From contig JAUTWY010000016.1 in the NCBI GenBank assembly GCA_030838305.1, forward strand, positions 1 through 8,510: a stretch of DNA of 8,510 nt, given 5' to 3'. The notes below the pieces were generated by a model. It saw nothing but the letters and a program-made list of their open reading frames with translations. It ran no database searches and was not told where the DNA came from. Shown here piece after piece: positions 5,762 to 8,510 of the stretch (within the stretch, counting starts at the first letter, position 1; the number at the start of each line of letters is the position of its first letter). Both the position numbers and the translations under genes were made by a program. The DNA is from Acidobacteriaceae bacterium (GTDB taxonomy: Bacteria; Acidobacteriota; Terriglobia; Terriglobales; Acidobacteriaceae).

Positions 5762-8125
5762 ATGAGTAACCGCAAGCTCGTTTTTCTGATCAGTCTGATC
5801 TCTTTCGCCTGCTGCTGGAGGCTGACTGGGGGCTTAGCCAATCCCCTGGTTTTCGCCCAGCAGCCAAACGCTGCGTCTGAGTCCGAGATCGGCGTTATTC
5901 GCTCGGAGACGCGCCTCGTGCTCGTGGATACGGTCGTGACCGACAAAAAGGGCAATTACATACGTGACCTTGCCCAAAAAGATTTCAAGGTTTGGGAAGA
6001 TGGCAAAGAGCAGCCGCTTAGCAGCTTTTCTTTTGAAGAGAGCACGGGTTCCACGAACGCGCAGCCCCGCTATATGGTCCTGTTCTTCGATAACTCCACC
6101 ATGGACTTCGGAGATCAAGCGAAAGCCAGGGATGCGGCCGCGAAATTTATTGACGCAAACGCTGGCCCGAACCGTTTAATCGCCATTGCGGATTTTGGTG
6201 GCAGTGTGCGCATTTCGCAGAACTTCACTTCCGATGTGGCCCGCTTGAAGCAGGTGGTAAAGGGCATTAAGGGATCGGCGGTCTCACCAAACGCGGAGCC
6301 TCCGGTAATGGTTGCCTCAATCGCGGCTCCTCCAGCGGCGCCTTCTCTGGGGAATGTGGAAGCTGATTTCGGTGTGCGCAGCGCGCTCCTCGCTCTGCGA
6401 AGTCTGGCCAAGGGGCTGTCCACTGTGCCGGGCCGCAAGACGCTGGTGATGCTAAGCTCCGGTTTTCCGCTGAGTTCCGAAGCTCAATCGGAAGTCACTG
6501 CGGTGATTGACACTTGCAACAAGGCGAATGTCGCGATCTATCCGATTGATGTGCGGGGATTGGTAGTTCCGGAGCTGGCGACGCCTCACAGTCGTTTGCG
6601 GATCCCCCAAATCCATTCTGAATCGGCATCGCTTATCCCGGCCGCATTTCACTATTCGGGCAGCAACTCTCACCCGCCCTTCCGCTTGGCGCCCTTTGCT
6701 GAGCCGGTTGCCCTTCTTCAGCATGCTGGCGGAGGCGGTGGAGGCGGTGGAACCGGAGGCGGTCACGGCGGTGGCGGGACCACAGGGGGCGGCGGCGGCG
6801 GTGGAACCGGAGGTGGTCATGGCGGTGGCGGGACCACAGGTGGCGGAGGTGGTCATGGCGGTGGCGGAACCACGGGTGGCGGCGGTAAGACAGGCGGCGG
6901 GACCACGGGCGGCGGAGGCAGGGCTGGTGGCGGTTTCGCTGGCGCAGGCCTGAACAGTCCCTACTCGCAGCCCCGGCAGATTGTTCCGCAGTTTCCTCCC
7001 AGCGCTTCTGACAGCCAGCAAGTGCTCTATCAGCTGGCCCAAGGCACTGGTGGATTTGTCATTCTGAATACCAATGATTTATTAGGCGGTCTGCAGAGGA
7101 TCGCGAACGATCTGAACCAGTATTACCTTTTGGGGTACAAGCCGGCGGTTTCGTCGGAAGGGAGTTGCCACACTTTGAAGGTCAAAGTAGAACGCGGTGG
7201 AACCAATGTCCGGGCTCGCAGCGGCTATTGCAACGCCAAGCCGGTTGACTTTCTAGCTGGCAATTCTATCGAAAAAGATCTGGAAACCCGCGCCGCCGGC
7301 GAGTTGAAGGGTAATGTAACCGGTTCAATGCGGGCTCCTTTCTTTTATACGTCCCCTAATACGGCCCAGATCCACCTCGCAGTGGAAATTCCGCCGAGTG
7401 CGTTCAAGTTTGAAAAGGCGAAAGGAAAGCAACATAGCGCCCTCAACATTTTAGGGATCGCATACAAGCCGGATGGCTCCATCGCGGCCCGCTTTAGCGA
7501 TACCGCAAGTCTTGATTTCGAGGGTAAGAAAGAAGTTGAAGAATTTCAGAAGCAACCATTTCGTTACGAAAGCCAATTTGGCATCGCCTGCGGTCAATAC
7601 ACTCTCAAAGTTGTGTTCAGTTCCGGCAACGACAGTTTCGGGAAAATCGAAGGGCCCCTCTTGATCGATCCCTACCACGATAAGGAGTTCAGCATCAGTG
7701 GCGTCGCCCTCAGCAACAATATTCGCCGGGCTTCGGATGTCTCCGAGGATCTCGACGGCCAGCTTCTGGAAGATCGCACTCCTTTATTGGTCCAGGGCAT
7801 CCAGATCTCCCCGTCTGCCTCCAACCACTTCAAAAAGACGGACACTGCCGCGGTTTACGCTGAAATCTACGAACCACTTTTGAAAGATTCGAATCCTCCG
7901 GACGTGGCGTATGAGTTTGTCGTCGTGGAGCTTAAGAGTGGTCAGGAGAAAATTCGCGTTAGCAGCCGCACTCCCAAAGGAAAAGCAGGTGATCCCGTCA
8001 TTCCTCTGGGACTCAAACTGCCGGTGGCTTCGCTTGATCCGGGAGCTTATCGCGTGCAGTTGCGGGCCATCGACTCAGTCGGAAATTCGAGCAAGACTCG
8101 CGTAACCGATTTTGAAGTGGAATGA
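5762..8125 (+). CDS. Secreted VWFA-related protein with Gly-rich insertion, second of the pair
   Basis: 787 residues. A signal peptide (NRKLVFLISLISFACCW..., likely cleaved near VFAQQ, residue 33) marks export. Residues 48-90 (TRLVLVDTVVTDKKGNYI, KDFKVWEDGKEQP) are the family's beta-rich N-terminal segment. The VWA fold spans about 103-460: MVLFFDNSTMDF (105-116), VPGRKTLVMLSSGF (222-235), VAIYPIDVRGL (257-267) and the last helix-strand YQLAQGTGGFVIL to YYLLGYKP. The MIDAS-like motif is D110-x-S112-x-M114, closer to canonical than in its neighbour. A 74-residue Gly/Thr/His segment (323-396) splits the VWA fold before its last helix. The family ending GSCHTLKVKV to SGYC carries Cys469 and Cys490, possibly a disulfide. 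Two beta-rich regions follow (about 525-640 and 675-787), ending PGAYRVQLRAIDSVGN. Paralogous to the upstream gene: 14 identical bases (ACTTTGAAGGTCAA) recur at 5245-5258 and 7172-7185. Confidence 0.93.
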   Translation: MSNRKLVFLISLISFACCWRLTGGLANPLVFAQQPNAASESEIGVIRSETRLVLVDTVVTDKKGNYIRDLAQKDFKVWEDGKEQPLSSFSFEESTGSTNAQPRYMVLFFDNSTMDFGDQAKARDAAAKFIDANAGPNRLIAIADFGGSVRISQNFTSDVARLKQVVKGIKGSAVSPNAEPPVMVASIAAPPAAPSLGNVEADFGVRSALLALRSLAKGLSTVPGRKTLVMLSSGFPLSSEAQSEVTAVIDTCNKANVAIYPIDVRGLVVPELATPHSRLRIPQIHSESASLIPAAFHYSGSNSHPPFRLAPFAEPVALLQHAGGGGGGGGTGGGHGGGGTTGGGGGGGTGGGHGGGGTTGGGGGHGGGGTTGGGGKTGGGTTGGGGRAGGGFAGAGLNSPYSQPRQIVPQFPPSASDSQQVLYQLAQGTGGFVILNTNDLLGGLQRIANDLNQYYLLGYKPAVSSEGSCHTLKVKVERGGTNVRARSGYCNAKPVDFLAGNSIEKDLETRAAGELKGNVTGSMRAPFFYTSPNTAQIHLAVEIPPSAFKFEKAKGKQHSALNILGIAYKPDGSIAARFSDTASLDFEGKKEVEEFQKQPFRYESQFGIACGQYTLKVVFSSGNDSFGKIEGPLLIDPYHDKEFSISGVALSNNIRRASDVSEDLDGQLLEDRTPLLVQGIQISPSASNHFKKTDTAAVYAEIYEPLLKDSNPPDVAYEFVVVELKSGQEKIRVSSRTPKGKAGDPVIPLGLKLPVASLDPGAYRVQLRAIDSVGNSSKTRVTDFEVE
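6728..6949 (+). repeat. In-frame Gly/Thr/His minisatellite, 54-bp period
   Basis: It encodes residues 323-396 of the second VWFA protein. Two adjacent 54-bp units (6746-6799 and 6800-6853) encode the same 18 residues, GGTGGGHGGGGTTGGGGG, and differ at six bases, all synonymous. A shorter HGGGGTTGGGG unit and degenerate KTGGGTTGGGG and RAGGG segments follow. His335, His353 and His365 are regularly placed before GGGGTT. Units are multiples of three, so copy-number change keeps the frame. Confidence 0.9.
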
Positions 8126-8219
8126 CGGATCGCACTACTTGCGTTCGAAGGCGAAGATGAGGTAGCGAACCAGAGACTCCTTGGACCGCTCTCGACCCGT
8201 GGCATGCTGGCGCCAACAG
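8126..8219. other. Convergent spacer between the VWFA operon and the CBS gene
   Basis: This 94-bp stretch lies between two stop codons. I see no strong hairpin with a T tract on either strand, so no intrinsic terminator is called. No small gene is apparent. Confidence 0.5.
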
Positions 8220-8510
8220 CTAACCGGGATATCTTCCTGTGATGTACCCTTCCAGTTCCTCGATATGTTGTGCCTGACCGGAGATAATCCATTTCACCAG
8301 ATCGCCCAGTGAAACTATGCCCATGACCGCGTCATTCTCTCCCATTACCGGGAGATGCCGGAAGTGGTGCTTGGTCATGATGGCCATGCAGTCGTCCACC
8401 GTCTGCCGCACAGTTACGAAAACGACTGGCGAGGTCATGATTTCCCGGACCAGAGTCTCTTTCGACGAATGGCCCTTAAGAATCACTTTGCGCGCATAAT
8501 CGCGCTCCGA
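8220..8510 (-). CDS. CBS-domain protein, 5' end cut by the window edge
   Basis: The last 96 residues of a CBS-domain protein are visible; the start lies beyond 8510. The frame stays open to the edge and begins SERDYARKVILKG, which is the typical end of a first CBS motif. It is followed by a full second motif: VREIMTSPVVFVTVRQTVDD, then HHFRHLPVMG, then VMGIVSLGDLVKW. A GTG at 8486 is therefore an internal valine, not the start. Such stand-alone two-CBS proteins (about 140-150 residues) are small cytoplasmic proteins that bind adenine nucleotides and may sense energy state or regulate a partner. The C-terminal tail ELEGYITGRYPG is common in this subgroup. It converges on the VWFA operon and probably belongs to the next unit. 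Confidence 0.92.
   Translation of the reverse strand, partial: SERDYARKVILKGHSSKETLVREIMTSPVVFVTVRQTVDDCMAIMTKHHFRHLPVMGENDAVMGIVSLGDLVKWIISGQAQHIEELEGYITGRYPG

Noticed and set aside
6728..6918. Repeat array resembling CRISPR or a noncoding satellite
   Set aside because: The repeats have no unique spacers, are in frame and differ only synonymously, so they are coding low-complexity sequence.
6452..7042. 196-residue antisense frame opposite the second VWFA gene
   Set aside because: It is rich in Ala/Thr/Ser-Gly only because it reads the Gly repeat backwards; it has no ribosome site or recognisable domain, and the plus-strand protein is well supported.
3913..8125. VWA genes as part of a MoxR ATPase or ternary conflict or defence system
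   Set aside because: There is no AAA ATPase, nuclease, kinase or toxin gene nearby; both proteins have signal peptides and the acidobacterial secreted VWFA layout.
8220..8486. 88-residue complete CBS protein starting at GTG 8486
   Set aside because: The frame continues upstream as SERDYARK, a typical CBS sequence, to the window edge, so the gene is partial rather than short.

Overview
The window looks like chromosomal DNA of an acidobacterium (Acidobacteriota, probably class Terriglobia). The main reason is a tandem pair of large secreted proteins carrying the VWFA-related domain that is strongly expanded in that phylum (TIGR03436-like). This assignment is inferred from protein content and moderately high GC, not from a phylogenetic marker.

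Layout, left to right. A complete tRNA-Arg(CCU) lies on the + strand at the left edge. Five minus-strand genes follow and converge on it. In transcription order, right to left, they are a DUF309 protein, a five-helix membrane protein, a secreted epoxide-hydrolase-like alpha/beta hydrolase with an Asp nucleophile, a secreted cupin and a pirin. Gaps between them are 49 to 137 bp, so they could be one loose operon or several short units. A 172-bp divergent spacer (3741-3912) separates DUF309 from the + strand pair and holds two inverted repeats but no convincing sigma70 promoter. Then come two secreted VWFA-related proteins, 611 and 787 aa, 13 bp apart and clearly an operon. A minus-strand CBS-domain gene runs off the right edge and converges on them. 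There is no gene-free stretch longer than 300 bp.

How the genes may work together. The two VWFA proteins share one plan: signal peptide, short beta-rich N-terminal segment, VWA fold, a conserved 'HTLKVK...ARxGY' ending and a C-terminal beta-rich region. They have diverged in metal-site residues, cysteines and insertions, so they are probably two non-redundant exported adhesion or scaffold proteins. The second has a 74-residue Gly/Thr/His repeat inside its VWA fold, whose two 18-residue units are identical in protein but differ at six synonymous positions. The hydrolase and cupin appear to be exported, while pirin and DUF309 are cytoplasmic; a shared small-molecule or detoxification role is possible but only guilt by association. 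I see no mobile element, CRISPR array or recognisable defence system. The VWFA pair and its repeat insertion are the least explained part.
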